A DNA stretch of 64,000 nucleotides from Dactylosporangium sp. AC04546 (GCF_022095675.1 NZ_JAHYSG010000057.1:1-64000), one strand, 5' to 3'. Numbered from the stretch's first letter, positions 38,098-47,893 are shown. Numbers and translations: made by a program. The notes: generated by a model from the letters alone, not told the origin.

Positions 38098-38946
38098 TCA
38101 GGCCAGCCGCGTGATCTCCACGGTGACTCCCAGGTGCTTGCTCGGCGCGCCGTGGTACACCCCCCGCAGCGGCGGGACGTCGTCGTAGTCGCGGCCGCGG
38201 GCCACCACCACGTGCCGCGGGCCGACCGGCACGCCGTTGGTGGGATCGAAGCCGGTCCACTCCCCGCACCACCACTCGACCCAGGCGTGGCTCTGCCCGG
38301 CAACGGTCTCGCCCACCTCGGCCTCGACCTTCGGGTGGAGGTACCCCGAGACGTACCGCGCGGGCACCCCCCGGGCCCGCAGCAGCCCGACGGTCAGGTG
38401 CGCGATGTCCTGGCAGACGCCTTTGCGCAGGTCCCAGGCCTCCTGGGCGCTGGTCTGCACGCCCGTCGATCCCGGAACATAGGCGACCTCCGATCGCACC
38501 CAGTGCGAGAGCGCCTCCGCGGAGTCGGCGGGCGATCCCTCCGGTACCGCTGACCAGGCAAGCTCGACGAGCGCCGGATCGACCGCCGTCAGGGGGCGCT
38601 CGGTGAGGAACTCGGCCTGCGCGTCCAGGACAAGATCAGCGGCAAGGTCCGGCCAACCCAGGGAAGCCGAGGCACGAGGAGGCGTCGACACCTCGACCAG
38701 GCTGCTCGACACCACCCGCAGCTGCTGGTGCGGCCGGTGCAGGTCGAACGCGGTGACCTGGGTGGCCCAGTAGTCGTGGTACCGGTAGGTCGCCGCGCCC
38801 GGCGTCACCTCGACCTGGCTGAACAGCGTCGTCTGCCACGGCAGCGTCAGCGGGGTGAGCCGGGCCTCGTTGTAGGAGGCCGAGACGGTGCCGGCGTACT
38901 TGTAGCCGGTGACGTGCCGGATCTTCAGCCGCCAGCTCGTGCTCAT
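38098..38946 (-). CDS. Transglutaminase-like protease family protein
   Basis: A 282-residue protein with an N-terminal bacterial transglutaminase-like barrel (RHVTGYKYAG, SYNEARLTPL) and the papain-like core: Cys178 in RKGVCQDIAHL, His220 in GQSHAWVEWW and Asp234 in GFDPTNG. It forms a three-gene cassette with the alpha-E and circularly permuted ATP-grasp genes, coupled by an ATGA overlap. The family is predicted to cut or form peptide bonds made by the ATP-grasp partner; no substrate is known. Confidence 0.9.
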   Translation of the reverse strand: MSTSWRLKIRHVTGYKYAGTVSASYNEARLTPLTLPWQTTLFSQVEVTPGAATYRYHDYWATQVTAFDLHRPHQQLRVVSSSLVEVSTPPRASASLGWPDLAADLVLDAQAEFLTERPLTAVDPALVELAWSAVPEGSPADSAEALSHWVRSEVAYVPGSTGVQTSAQEAWDLRKGVCQDIAHLTVGLLRARGVPARYVSGYLHPKVEAEVGETVAGQSHAWVEWWCGEWTGFDPTNGVPVGPRHVVVARGRDYDDVPPLRGVYHGAPSKHLGVTVEITRLA

Positions 38947-39890
38947 GACCCACCCCAAGCGACGGTGCCCCAAGTGACGGGCGTGGATTGCGGGAAATAG
39001 CGGGCGGTGATTGCCGCGCTCGCCGTCGCGCAGGTCTGCTGGAGCGCGCGCAGGTGCTGCGGCAGCTCGCTGAGCAGCGTGCTCATGTCGGCGTACTCCA
39101 GCCGGGTGCGGATCTGCCCGATCGGCCGCCGGGCCGGGTCCGTCACACCGGCGCGCTCGGTGGTCGGCGCCAGGTCGCGCAGGCACTGCTCGGCGGTGCC
39201 GAGGGCGTGCAGGGCCGAGCGCGGGAAGAGGCGGTCGAGGAGCAGGAACTCGGTGACCCGCTGCGGGTCGAACGTGCCGCCGTGGGTGCGCAGGAACGCC
39301 TCGTCGGCGCCGCAGGAGCGCAGCACCGTCCGCCAGCCGGTGACCTCGTCGGGGGTGTTCGTCTGGATCGACAGCAGCCGCGCGGTCATGTCCACGCGCT
39401 CCAGCGAGCGGCCCAGCACGAGGAACCGCCACCCGTCGTCCCGGCTCATGGTCGACTCGGCGAGCCCGGCCAGTACCGCGGCCCGCTCCCGCACGTAGCT
39501 GAGGAACACGGTCGGCCCGAGACGCTCGGCCGCGACCCGCCGGGACGCCAGCGTGTGCCAGGTGACGTTGAGGCACTCCCACATCTCGCTGGAGATCGTC
39601 TCGCGCACGCCCCGGGCGTTGTCGCGGGCCGCCACGATCGCGCCGGAGATCGCGCTGGGGTCCTCGGCGTCGAACGCGAGCAGCTCCAGCACGTCGCCGG
39701 TGGTGAGGCGGCGGTCCTGCGGCGCGGGCGCGCCCAGGATCGACATCAGTGAACGGCAGGCGGCGTCCTCGTCGGCCCACGGGTCCTCCAGCAGGCGGCC
39801 GAGGAACGCGTCGAGGATGCGGGCGGTGTCGTCGGCGCGCTCGATGTAGCGGCCGATCCAGAACAGCGATTCCGCAATACGGCTGAGCAT
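38943..39890 (-). CDS. Alpha-E domain protein
   Basis: A 315-residue all-helical protein of the alpha-E (DUF403) family; start MLSRIAESLFWIGRYIERADDTAR and an internal repeat-like FLVLGRSLERVDMTARLL. Always found with ATP-grasp and transglutaminase partners, probably as a substrate-holding helper. Its ATG shares a base with the stop of the ATP-grasp gene (TAATG), and its stop overlaps the transglutaminase start. Confidence 0.9.
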   Translation of the reverse strand: MLSRIAESLFWIGRYIERADDTARILDAFLGRLLEDPWADEDAACRSLMSILGAPAPQDRRLTTGDVLELLAFDAEDPSAISGAIVAARDNARGVRETISSEMWECLNVTWHTLASRRVAAERLGPTVFLSYVRERAAVLAGLAESTMSRDDGWRFLVLGRSLERVDMTARLLSIQTNTPDEVTGWRTVLRSCGADEAFLRTHGGTFDPQRVTEFLLLDRLFPRSALHALGTAEQCLRDLAPTTERAGVTDPARRPIGQIRTRLEYADMSTLLSELPQHLRALQQTCATASAAITARYFPQSTPVTWGTVAWGGS

Positions 39891-41452
39891 TATTGTTGTC
39901 CCGCCATCTGAGCCGCCGCCGGTCCGCTGTCCCGCGGGCTGGCGCCGGAGTCCCGCGGCTCGACCGGGGCGCGCGGGCGGAGGGGAGCGGGCGCCGGTTC
40001 GCCCGGATGGGCCAGGACCCAGGTGTCCTTGGAGCCGCCGCCCTGGCTGGAGTTGACGACGAGGGCGCCCTCCGGCAGGGCGACCCGGGTCAGCCCGCCG
40101 GGCAGGAGCCAGATCTCGCTGCCGTCGTTGACCGCGAACGGCCGCAGGTCGATGTGCCGGGGCGCGACCCGGTCGCCGAGCAGCGTCGGCGAGGTGGACA
40201 GCGCCACCGGGCGCTGCGCGATCCAGCCGCGCGGGTCCTGCTCGACGGTGCGGCGCAGTGTGGCGAGGGTCTCGGCCGAGGCCTGCGGGCCGATGACGAT
40301 GCCCTTGCCGCCGGCGCCGTCGACCGGCTTGAGCACGAGCTGGTCGAGGCGGCCGAGGACGTCGTGGAGCACATCCGGGTCCCGGTCGTCGAGCCGGTAC
40401 GTCTCGACGTTGTCGATCAGCGGCTCCTCGGCCAGGTAGTAGCGGATCAGGTCGGGCACGTACGTGTAGATCAGCTTGTCGTCAGCGACCCCGTTGCCGA
40501 CCGCGTTGGCGAGGGTGACCTGCCCGGCCCGGGCCGCGTTGACGATGCCCGGGCAGCCGATCACCGAGTCGGGCCGGAAGTGCAGGGGGTCGATGAACTC
40601 GTCGTCGACCCGGCGGTACACCACGTGGACCGGCCGCTCGCCCTGCGTCGTGCGCATCCGCACCCGGTTGCCGCTGCAGACCAGGTCGCGGCCCTCGACC
40701 AGCTCGACGCCCATGAGCCGGGCGAGGAGGGCGTGCTCGAAGTACGCCGCGTTGTACACGCCCGGCGTGAGCACCACGACCGTCGGGTCGTCGACGCCCT
40801 CCGGCGCGGCGGCCCGCAGCGCGGCGAGCAGCCGGGCCGGGTAGTCGTCGACCGGCCGCACCCGTGCGTCGGCGAACAGCGCCGGCATGGTGTGGGTGAG
40901 CGCGCGCCGGTTCTCGATGACGTACGACACTCCGGACGGGATCCGCAGGTTGTCCTCGAGGACCCGGAACCGCCCCTCCTCGTCGCGGACCAGGTCGACG
41001 CCGCTGATGTGCACGCGCACGCCGTTGGGCGGCTCGATGCCGTGTGCCTGCCGGTGGAAGTGTGCGCTGGTGGTGATCAGCTTGCGCGGCACGACTCCGT
41101 CGAGAAACACCCGGCCGGCGCCGTAGATGTCGGCGAGAAAGGCCTCCAGGGCCTTCACCCGCTGCTGGACCGCGGCGGTCAGCAGATCCCACTCGGCAGC
41201 GTCGATGATCCGCGGGATCAGGTCCAGCGGGAACGGCCGCTCCTCGCCCGCGTAGGCGAAGGTGACCCCGCGGTCGGTGAAGACGCGGGCCAGCTGGTCG
41301 GCGCGGAACCGGAGGTCGGCCGGTGCCAGCGGCTGGAGCGCGGCGAACAACGAGCGGTAGGGCGCCCGGGGCTGCCCGGGCCGCTCGAACATCTCGTCCC
41401 ACGCTTCGAACATGCCCCCGGACATCGCATAGTCATCGAAGATGTCCGCCAT
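39890..41452 (-). CDS. Circularly permuted ATP-grasp protein
   Basis: A 520-residue circularly permuted ATP-grasp ligase (DUF404/407). Motifs include VLEDNLRIPSGVSYVIENRR (about 164-183), QLVLKPVDGAGGKGIVIGPQ (about 370-389) and SSQGGGSKDTWVL. It probably forms an ATP-driven amide or peptide bond, with alpha-E and transglutaminase partners. A Pro-rich tail ends the protein. A TAGGCT box six bases before ATG 41452 makes it leaderless, first gene of the cassette. Confidence 0.9.
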   Translation of the reverse strand: MADIFDDYAMSGGMFEAWDEMFERPGQPRAPYRSLFAALQPLAPADLRFRADQLARVFTDRGVTFAYAGEERPFPLDLIPRIIDAAEWDLLTAAVQQRVKALEAFLADIYGAGRVFLDGVVPRKLITTSAHFHRQAHGIEPPNGVRVHISGVDLVRDEEGRFRVLEDNLRIPSGVSYVIENRRALTHTMPALFADARVRPVDDYPARLLAALRAAAPEGVDDPTVVVLTPGVYNAAYFEHALLARLMGVELVEGRDLVCSGNRVRMRTTQGERPVHVVYRRVDDEFIDPLHFRPDSVIGCPGIVNAARAGQVTLANAVGNGVADDKLIYTYVPDLIRYYLAEEPLIDNVETYRLDDRDPDVLHDVLGRLDQLVLKPVDGAGGKGIVIGPQASAETLATLRRTVEQDPRGWIAQRPVALSTSPTLLGDRVAPRHIDLRPFAVNDGSEIWLLPGGLTRVALPEGALVVNSSQGGGSKDTWVLAHPGEPAPAPLRPRAPVEPRDSGASPRDSGPAAAQMAGQQ

Positions 41453-41458
41453 GACGAG

Positions 41459-41464
41459 AGCCTA
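41459..41464 (-). promoter_or_regulatory. -10 box TAGGCT, leaderless cassette
   Basis: TAGGCT with a six-base spacer before ATG 41452. Confidence 0.55.
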
Positions 41465-41521
41465 GGCACGAACCGTTTCGGCCGCATTACCAGTGTGTTT
41501 TTGACGCCGATCTTGCCCAGG

Positions 41522-41995
41522 TCAGTCGAGGCCGAGGTCCCGCCGCAGCTTCGCCACGTGCCCGGTCGCCTTCACGTTGTAGAGGGCGCGCTCGATCTGC
41601 CCCTTCTCGTCGATCACGAACGTCGAGCGGATGACGCCCAGCACCGTGCGGCCGTAGTTCTGCTTCTCGCCATACACGCCGTAGGCCCGCAGGACCGCGC
41701 GGTCGGGGTCGGACACGAGCGGGAAGGTGATCGCGTCGCGCTCCCGGAACTGGGCGAGCTTGGCCGGCGAGTCGGGGGAGATGCCCACCACCTCGTAGCC
41801 GGCGGCCTGTAACGACGCCAGATTGTCACGGAAGTCGCACGCCTGCTTCGTGCAGCCTGGCGTCATGGCCGCGGGATAGGCGTAGAGGACGACCTTGCGC
41901 CCGCGAAGATCGGTGAGCGACAGGGGCTCGTCCCGGTCTGTCTGCAGCGTGAACTCGGGGGCGGTGTCACCCGGCTCGAGGCGCGTCGTCGTCAT
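41522..41995 (-). CDS. bcp: Thioredoxin-dependent thiol peroxidase Bcp
   Basis: A 157-residue peroxiredoxin reducing peroxides with thioredoxin. The peroxidatic Cys48 is in MTPGCTKQACDFRD with the resolving Cys53 five residues later, the atypical 2-Cys BCP pattern. The ending GHVAKLRRDLGLD is typical. Start supported by TAGAGT six bases upstream. Cytoplasmic stress defence; no operon partner. Confidence 0.95.
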   Translation of the reverse strand: MTTTRLEPGDTAPEFTLQTDRDEPLSLTDLRGRKVVLYAYPAAMTPGCTKQACDFRDNLASLQAAGYEVVGISPDSPAKLAQFRERDAITFPLVSDPDRAVLRAYGVYGEKQNYGRTVLGVIRSTFVIDEKGQIERALYNVKATGHVAKLRRDLGLD

Positions 41996-42001
41996 GAACG
42001 G

Positions 42002-42007
42002 ACTCTA
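42002..42007 (-). promoter_or_regulatory. -10 box TAGAGT, leaderless bcp
   Basis: TAGAGT with a six-base spacer before ATG 41995. Confidence 0.45.
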
Positions 42008-42127
42008 TCGCGGACCCCGCCCCGGCCACTGACCCGTATAGCGCAACGTCCATAGGCCGTGACGATACGTCATCGGGAACTTTTGGACCCCGACCCGCGA
42101 CTACCCCGAAATGACCGACGCGAAATC

Positions 42128-43876
42128 ATGAGGGACATGACCCCAAGCAGATGGTCCGTGCTTCTCGGTGCGCTCCTCGGGGCGCTGGTCATCCTGGTGC
42201 TGCCCGCCGCGCCCGCCAGCGCGCACGCGACGATCGAGAAGACCGCCCCCGTCGCGGGCACGATCCTCGACCAGCTGCCCGGTGAGGTGACGCTCACATT
42301 CAGCGAGCCGGTGCGGGTCGTCGCCGACAAGATCCGGGTCATCGCGCCCGACGGCAGCCGGGTCGACACCGGCAAGCCGGTCGCCCGCGACACCGAGCTG
42401 GTCGTGCCGCTCAAGTCCGGTGGCCCGAAGGGCACGTACCTGGTCAGCTACCGGGTCATCTCGGCCGACAGCCACCCGGTCAGCGGCGGCTTCAGCTTCT
42501 CCTACGGCGAGGTCTCGGCCACCGCGAGCGGCGACGGCGAACCGGCCGTGCAGACCGACCCCGTGGTCAAGAACGCCATGTCCATCGCGCGGTTCCTCGG
42601 CTTCGCCGGCCTCGTGCTGCTCGTCGGCCCGGCGCTGGTGCTGTTCGCCCTCTGGCCGCGCCGGCTCCCGACCCGCCAGCCCGGCCGGTTGGCCCTGACG
42701 GGTACCGGCCTGCTCGCCGTCAGCACATTGCTCGAGTTGTACCTCCAGATCCCCTACACCGCCGGAAACTCCCTCTTCGAGGTCTCCGGCGACGCCGCCC
42801 GCGAGGTGCTCGGCACGCCGTTCGGTGCCGCCCACCTCATCCGCCTGGCCGTCATCGCCGCGGTCGCGCTCCTGCTGCGCCCGGTGATCGCCGGGCGGGC
42901 GGGCAAGATCGACCAGACGCTGCTCGTCATCCTGGGCATCGTCGGCCTGGCCACCTGGCCGATCTCCGGCCACCCGAGCGCCTCCCCGGTGCCGACGCTG
43001 ACCGTCGTCGCCGACGTGGCCCACCTGGCCGCGATGTCGGTCTGGCTCGGTGGGCTGGTCATGCTGTTCGGCTTCCTGCTCCGCCAGGCCAACACCCGTG
43101 AGCTCAGCGCGATCGTGCCGGTGTGGTCGGGGTGGGCGCTGTTCGCGATCACCGTCCTGGTGCTCGCCGGCACCGCCCAGGCGCTGGTCGAGATCGGCAC
43201 GCTCGACGCGCTCATCGGCACCACCTACGGCAAGCTGGTGATCGCGAAGGTCGTGCTGCTCGCGATCATCATCGGGATCGCGGCGTACTCCAGGAGCCTG
43301 ACCAACCGCCGTTTCGTGCCCGCCGCCGCGGACCCTGGCGACGACCCTGGCGACGACCCTGGCGACGACCCAGGCGACGACTCGGGCGAGGACGAGCCGG
43401 CGCCGGTCGCGCAGATCGAGGACGGCGACCGGCGGCTGCTGCGCCGCGCCGTGTTCACCGAGGTCGCCGTCGCGGTGGTGGTGCTCGCCGTCACCTCGGT
43501 GCTCGTGCAGACCTCGCCGGCCCGCAGCGCGCAGGCGGGGAACACGCCGGCCGGCCCGTTCACCGGCACGGCGACCACCAACCTGGTCAAGCTCCAGGTC
43601 GACGTCTCGCCGGCGACCGTCGGCCAGAACACCGTGCACCTCTACGCCCTGAAGCCCGACGGCTCGGGCCCGCTGAAGGTCGTCGAGTGGAAGGCGACCG
43701 CGGCCCTGCCGAGCAAGGGCATCGAGCCGCTGACGGTACCGACGCTGGCCATCCAGGACGACCACGCCTTCGGCCAGGTGTCGCTGGTGACGGCGGGCAC
43801 GTGGGAGTTCAAGTTCGTGGTCCGCGTCGACGACCTGAACCAGTCGACGATCACCATGCAGGTCCCGGTGAAGTAA
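42128..43876 (+). CDS. CopC-CopD fusion copper protein
   Basis: A 582-residue membrane protein. A signal peptide (about 1-33) ends at SAHAT, giving mature His1 of a CopC copper-binding domain with VISADSHPVSGGFSF. Eight CopD-type helices follow (about 150-395), then a DPGDDPGDDPGDD acidic linker and another helix, and a C-terminal extracellular domain resembling YtkA-like/CopC-associated domains. It probably imports or handles copper for cuproenzymes such as the aa3 oxidase. ATG 42128 or 42137 are both possible. Confidence 0.9.
   Translation: MRDMTPSRWSVLLGALLGALVILVLPAAPASAHATIEKTAPVAGTILDQLPGEVTLTFSEPVRVVADKIRVIAPDGSRVDTGKPVARDTELVVPLKSGGPKGTYLVSYRVISADSHPVSGGFSFSYGEVSATASGDGEPAVQTDPVVKNAMSIARFLGFAGLVLLVGPALVLFALWPRRLPTRQPGRLALTGTGLLAVSTLLELYLQIPYTAGNSLFEVSGDAAREVLGTPFGAAHLIRLAVIAAVALLLRPVIAGRAGKIDQTLLVILGIVGLATWPISGHPSASPVPTLTVVADVAHLAAMSVWLGGLVMLFGFLLRQANTRELSAIVPVWSGWALFAITVLVLAGTAQALVEIGTLDALIGTTYGKLVIAKVVLLAIIIGIAAYSRSLTNRRFVPAAADPGDDPGDDPGDDPGDDSGEDEPAPVAQIEDGDRRLLRRAVFTEVAVAVVVLAVTSVLVQTSPARSAQAGNTPAGPFTGTATTNLVKLQVDVSPATVGQNTVHLYALKPDGSGPLKVVEWKATAALPSKGIEPLTVPTLAIQDDHAFGQVSLVTAGTWEFKFVVRVDDLNQSTITMQVPVK
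43331..43378 (+). repeat. 12-bp tandem repeat in copCD
   Basis: Four units of GACCCTGGCGAC (the last with one change) encode DPGD repeats in the linker between helix 8 and the next helix. A fifth, diverged unit follows. Confidence 0.9.
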
Positions 43877-43955
43877 TTTGGGGCAATAAGGGCATTCTGC
43901 GCGAATATTGCCGGTATGGTCGCCTTCAGAACGCTGGGGGAAGGGGCCGCTGCCA

Positions 43956-45587
43956 ATGGTCGTGCGTCTGGTTCGGGCAGGTGTCGGCGCGCTGCTGCTG
44001 CTCATCGCGGTGCCGCTGGCGCTCGCCGGTGGCGGACTCTGGATGGCCTTGGAGCATCGCGCCGCCGACGACACGTTCACGGCACGACTGGAGCGCGTCC
44101 GATCGGACGGTCACGCGGTGGTCGTACCGGACGTCGACGCGCTGCTGCGAGCCGACGCGCCGTTCGCGCGGGGTGGGCAGACCACGCTCAGCCTGTCGGC
44201 GCGCGGCTCCGGCGGCCCCGTGTTCATCGGCGTGGGCCCGGCCGCGGACGTGACCCGCTACCTGGACGGCCTGGCCCAGTCCCGGGTCACCGAGGTCCGC
44301 CTGGCCCGCGGCCCGCTCCCGGTCGAGCTCACGGCCCACCCCGGCCGCATCGCCACCGTGGCGGCGCCGCCCGCAGGCCAGCCGGTCACGAACGGCACCG
44401 GCCAGCCCGGCGCGGACGGAGCAGGCCAACCGGCCGCGGCCCAGGGGGATGCGGGCGCGGGTGCTCCGCAGGCAGGCCCGGACGCCGCGCCCCAGCCGGG
44501 CGCGGGCCAGGGGGACCTGGGTCAGCCGGGCGCGGGTCAGCCGGGCGCGGCGACCCAGCCCGGCGTGGGTGCCGGGCAGTTGGGCGACGTGCCGTTGCCA
44601 GCGCCGGGCGGGCAGCTGTTCTGGCTGGCGAAGAGCAGTGTGTCGGCCGGTACGGCCGAGCTGGCCTGGTCGCCGTCCGCCCTCCGGGGTCGCCACCTGG
44701 CGCTCGTGGTCATGAACGCGGACGGCCGGGCGGGCGTCGACGTCGCCATAACGGCGCGGCTGGCGCCGGCCTGGCTCGCTCCCACCGCTACCGGGATGCT
44801 CGTCCTGGGCGTGGCCCTGTTCCTGCTCGCCCTGCTGACCCTCGCCTGGTCCCAGCGGCACCGGCCGGAGCCGCAGGCGCTCCCGGTGCTGCCGGCGCAA
44901 CCGACGCGGGCGACCCGCGGCCGCTTCGGCCTCACGAAACTGTTCGCGGCGCGTGCGGCCAGCTCGACTGACACGTCGGTCGATACATCGGAGCAGGCGC
45001 CTGCCGATGTCGATGGCGCGAGTGAGCCTGTGACCGATGTCGCGACCGAGGCGGATGTTGATGTCCCCGGCAAGGCGACGGCCAATATTGAAGGACCGTC
45101 CACGGCCGATGCCGGAGGCGCCACCGCGCCTGTGAACGGGCAGGGCGCTCCAAAGATCCGGCCCATCGTCGAAGGGGAGCTGGCCGAGGTCCTCGCTGCG
45201 ATCCTGGCCGACGCCACCGTGGATGACCCGCCCGCCGATGATGCCGCAGCGTCTCGCCCGGCGGGGACCGTCGCCGCGGCGGAGGGCGTCGCCAAGGGCG
45301 GCTCTGAAGGCGCCGCGCGGCGTGCCGCGAAGGTCGGCGCCGGGGGGCGCCGGGCCGTCCAGGGCGACCACGCCCCGGCCGGCACCGCGCCCCAGCGGCG
45401 CGGCGACGCGGATTGTGAGCTGGACGCGCCGCTGCCGGCGGGAGCCCTCGACGACGCCGGCGAGCGTGGTCCCGTCGAGCTGCCGCCCCTGCCCGCCCTG
45501 CCGGCGATCGAGCTCCAGTTCACCTGGGCCCCGATCAGCCTGGACGAGGAGCGCGACACCGCCGGCACGGCAGCCACCAACCGGTGA
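43956..45587 (+). CDS. Low-complexity two-helix membrane protein
   Basis: A 543-residue protein: N-terminal helix (about 4-28), an extracytoplasmic part carrying a Gly/Gln/Pro/Ala-rich stretch (GAGQPGAATQPG and similar, about 150-210), a second helix (about 270-292), then a long acidic Ala/Asp/Thr-rich cytoplasmic tail. The tail is poor in recognisable structure. Relatives are described only as hypothetical membrane proteins in Micromonosporaceae-type genomes. ATG 43956 chosen at the first hydrophobic helix; an ATG at 43908 would add 16 residues. Confidence 0.75.
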   Translation: MVVRLVRAGVGALLLLIAVPLALAGGGLWMALEHRAADDTFTARLERVRSDGHAVVVPDVDALLRADAPFARGGQTTLSLSARGSGGPVFIGVGPAADVTRYLDGLAQSRVTEVRLARGPLPVELTAHPGRIATVAAPPAGQPVTNGTGQPGADGAGQPAAAQGDAGAGAPQAGPDAAPQPGAGQGDLGQPGAGQPGAATQPGVGAGQLGDVPLPAPGGQLFWLAKSSVSAGTAELAWSPSALRGRHLALVVMNADGRAGVDVAITARLAPAWLAPTATGMLVLGVALFLLALLTLAWSQRHRPEPQALPVLPAQPTRATRGRFGLTKLFAARAASSTDTSVDTSEQAPADVDGASEPVTDVATEADVDVPGKATANIEGPSTADAGGATAPVNGQGAPKIRPIVEGELAEVLAAILADATVDDPPADDAAASRPAGTVAAAEGVAKGGSEGAARRAAKVGAGGRRAVQGDHAPAGTAPQRRGDADCELDAPLPAGALDDAGERGPVELPPLPALPAIELQFTWAPISLDEERDTAGTAATNR

Positions 45588-45738
45588 GCACCGCACGACC
45601 CGCGGCCGGCCGTCAGCAGTGATGCCGGCCACGTCGGCGTGGGCAAGATCGGACAACTCGGGCGCATGGCGGCGAACGAACGGCAAGGGGCCGGGTGGTT
45701 GCGGGCACCAAGGAGTGAGCAGTCGGCCCGATGAACAC

Positions 45739-45744
45739 TAGGCT
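45739..45744 (+). promoter_or_regulatory. -10 box TAGGCT, leaderless orn
   Basis: TAGGCT with a seven-base spacer before GTG 45752, which favours that start over ATG 45731. Confidence 0.55.
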
Positions 45745-45751
45745 GTCTGGT

Positions 45752-46369
45752 GTGGGTGATCTTTTGGTCTGGATCGACTGTGAGATGACGGGGCTCGATC
45801 TGGGTAAGGACGCGCTGATCGAAGTCGCGGCGCTCGTGACCGACCCCGATCTCAACGTGCTCGGTGACGGCGTCGACGTGGTGATCCACGCCGACGACGC
45901 CCAGCTCGACGGGATGCTGGAGGTGGTCCGCGACATGCACAGCCGCTCCGGGCTCACCGAGGCCGTCCGCGCGTCCGCGGTGACGCTCGCCGAGGCCGAG
46001 GACCTCATCATGGGGTACATCACCGAGCACGTTCCGGACCCGCGCACCGCCCCGCTCTGCGGGAACTCGATCGCGACCGACCGCGGGTTCCTCGCCCGCG
46101 ACATGCCGCGCCTCGACAACCACCTCCACTACCGGATGATCGACGTCTCCTCGATCAAGGAGCTGTGCCGGCGGTGGTACCCGCGGGTGTACTTCGGCCA
46201 GCCGCCCAAAGGCCTGGCCCACCGCGCGCTGGCCGACATCCGCGAGAGCATCCGCGAGCTGGAGTACTACCGCCGCACCCTCTTCGTGCCCCTGCCCGGC
46301 CCGGACGTGGAGACCGCCAAGGCGATCGCCGCCGAGCTGAGCCGGGAAGGTGACACGAACGCGTCATAA
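45752..46369 (+). CDS. orn: Oligoribonuclease
   Basis: A 205-residue DEDDh exonuclease degrading 2-5-mer RNAs and pGpG. Active-site parts: [10 protein letters not shown] (about 7-16), [11 protein letters not shown] (about 104-113) and [12 protein letters not shown] (about 150-161). GTG 45752 is preferred since ATG 45731 overlaps the -10 box. Followed by tRNA-His on the same strand. Confidence 0.95.
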   Translation: MGDLLVWIDCEMTGLDLGKDALIEVAALVTDPDLNVLGDGVDVVIHADDAQLDGMLEVVRDMHSRSGLTEAVRASAVTLAEAEDLIMGYITEHVPDPRTAPLCGNSIATDRGFLARDMPRLDNHLHYRMIDVSSIKELCRRWYPRVYFGQPPKGLAHRALADIRESIRELEYYRRTLFVPLPGPDVETAKAIAAELSREGDTNAS

Positions 46370-46422
46370 CCCTGTCGACGCATCCCCCCGCCGATGCCCT
46401 ACTATTAGCGGGCACGTTCATG

Positions 46423-46498
46423 GTGGCTGTAGCTCAGTTGGCAGAGCACCGGGTTGTGGTCCCGGGTGTCGTGGGTTCAAATCCCATCAGTCACCCCA
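46423..46498 (+). tRNA. tRNA-His (GTG)
   Basis: Acceptor GTGGCTG/CAGTCAC, D-arm GCTCAGTTGGCAGAGC, anticodon loop TTGTGGT (GTG), T-arm CGTGGGTTCAAATCCCATC region, discriminator C with CCA encoded (46496-46498). The base before the acceptor is G, as needed for the extra G-1 of tRNA-His. Confidence 0.97.
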
Positions 46499-46504
46499 CG
46501 CAAC

Positions 46505-46542
46505 AAAGGCGGCCCCGGTCGGGTGACCAGGGCCGCCTTTTT
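46505..46542 (+). terminator. Terminator after tRNA-His
   Basis: AAAGGCGGCCC / GGGCCGCCTTT stem followed by further T residues, a textbook intrinsic terminator just before the convergent gene end at 46555. Confidence 0.9.
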
Positions 46543-46554
46543 GTCACCTCAACA

Positions 46555-47814
46555 CTAGGTGATCGGCAGCAGCGCGAGCTTGCCGTGATACTCGTTGCCG
46601 ATCCGGTCCGTGTCCGAGCCCACCAGCAGCCCCTGCGGGGTCGCCAGCAGGGCGCGGGCGCCGACGCCCCGCGGATTGCGGCGGGGGTTGAACGATGTCG
46701 CCTTGCCCGTCGCCGGGTCCAGCGCCGCGATGCCCGATCGGGCCACCGCGCCCGGGCCGGCCGACTCGCGGCCCAGCGGGTTGTCCATCCAGCGCTGGTG
46801 CCCGCCGACGTAGATCGCCGCGCCCGTGTCGGCCACGGAGTACAGCGAGTCGCCGCCCGTCCAGTTCACCCACAGCGGCCGGTGCAGGCCGCCGCCGCGC
46901 AGGTCGAAGCGGGCCGCCGTGTCGCACATCAGCTTCTCGCCCCACTTGCGACCGGTGGAGACGATCGTGGCGTACGTGCCGGTCGGGTCGACGTCGATGC
47001 CCCGCAGGTACGTCTCGAAGCCCGCGCGGCAGGGCTTGGTGTAGGCGTCGGTGTACCAGTCCGCCAGACGGGCCGGGCCGTCGGCCGGGATGTCGACCAC
47101 GACGACCTGGGCCCGGAACTGGCCGCCGGCCTGCTCGACGGCGCCGACCGCGGCCAGCCGCGTCCCGTTCGGGGTCAGGGCCATGTCCTCCAGCTTGACC
47201 CGGGTCAGGTTCGGCGCCTTCAGCTTGAGGTCGAACGTGGCGTCGGCGATGCCGCTGGTGGCGTTCAGGCGGGCCAGGCCGACCCGGTCCAGCGTGCCGA
47301 TCCTGCTGAACGAGCCGGCCGCGTACAGCCACGGGCCGTAGGCGATGATGCTGCGCACGTCGCCCCAGGCGATGACGCCCGTGAACGCCGGCACCCGGCT
47401 GCTGTCGGCCAGGTTGAGCTGGGCGATCCCGCGCTGCCCGGCGCCGTTCACGCGAAGGAAGTTGCCACCCGCGTAGACGGTGTTGTTCGGGCCGGCCGCG
47501 AGCGTGAAGACCTCACCGTCGACCGCGGGGGCGAACGGCAGCACCTCGCCGGTCGACGCGCGATATGCGAAGAGGTTGCTCCGCTTGTACCGCACCTTCC
47601 GGGCGGCGTCGCTCACCGCGTTGAAGTCGCCGCCGACCACCACGGCGTCGCCGACCAGCGCGAACGCCCGCACCTCACCGTCCAGGACGTGAGGCGTGTG
47701 GTCGGCCGGGTTCGACGACACGGTGGTGGCGTGGTTGAGCGCGGCTGAGGCAGGGATGGCGACCGCGAGCGCGGCCAGTGCTGATGCGGCGGCGGCAAGC
47801 AGGCCTCGGCGCAT
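46555..47814 (-). CDS. Secreted beta-propeller-like protein
   Basis: A 419-residue exported protein. Signal peptide about 1-24 (cut near ASAALN), then repeats of the kind GDAVVVGGDFNAV, NNTVYAGGNFLRVNG, PWLYAAGSFSRIG and AAIYVGGHQRWMD about every 50-90 residues, consistent with blades of a beta-propeller. No catalytic motif. AAGGAG seven bases before ATG 47814 gives the start. It may bind extracellular ligands; identity not known. Confidence 0.8.
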   Translation of the reverse strand: MRRGLLAAAASALAALAVAIPASAALNHATTVSSNPADHTPHVLDGEVRAFALVGDAVVVGGDFNAVSDAARKVRYKRSNLFAYRASTGEVLPFAPAVDGEVFTLAAGPNNTVYAGGNFLRVNGAGQRGIAQLNLADSSRVPAFTGVIAWGDVRSIIAYGPWLYAAGSFSRIGTLDRVGLARLNATSGIADATFDLKLKAPNLTRVKLEDMALTPNGTRLAAVGAVEQAGGQFRAQVVVVDIPADGPARLADWYTDAYTKPCRAGFETYLRGIDVDPTGTYATIVSTGRKWGEKLMCDTAARFDLRGGGLHRPLWVNWTGGDSLYSVADTGAAIYVGGHQRWMDNPLGRESAGPGAVARSGIAALDPATGKATSFNPRRNPRGVGARALLATPQGLLVGSDTDRIGNEYHGKLALLPIT

Positions 47815-47893
47815 ACGTGGTCTCCTTCGTCGTGAAGTGCCCACCAGGGGGCGCATACTTCATCAACGAGGAAACGTTACGAAAGCGCCTCTC

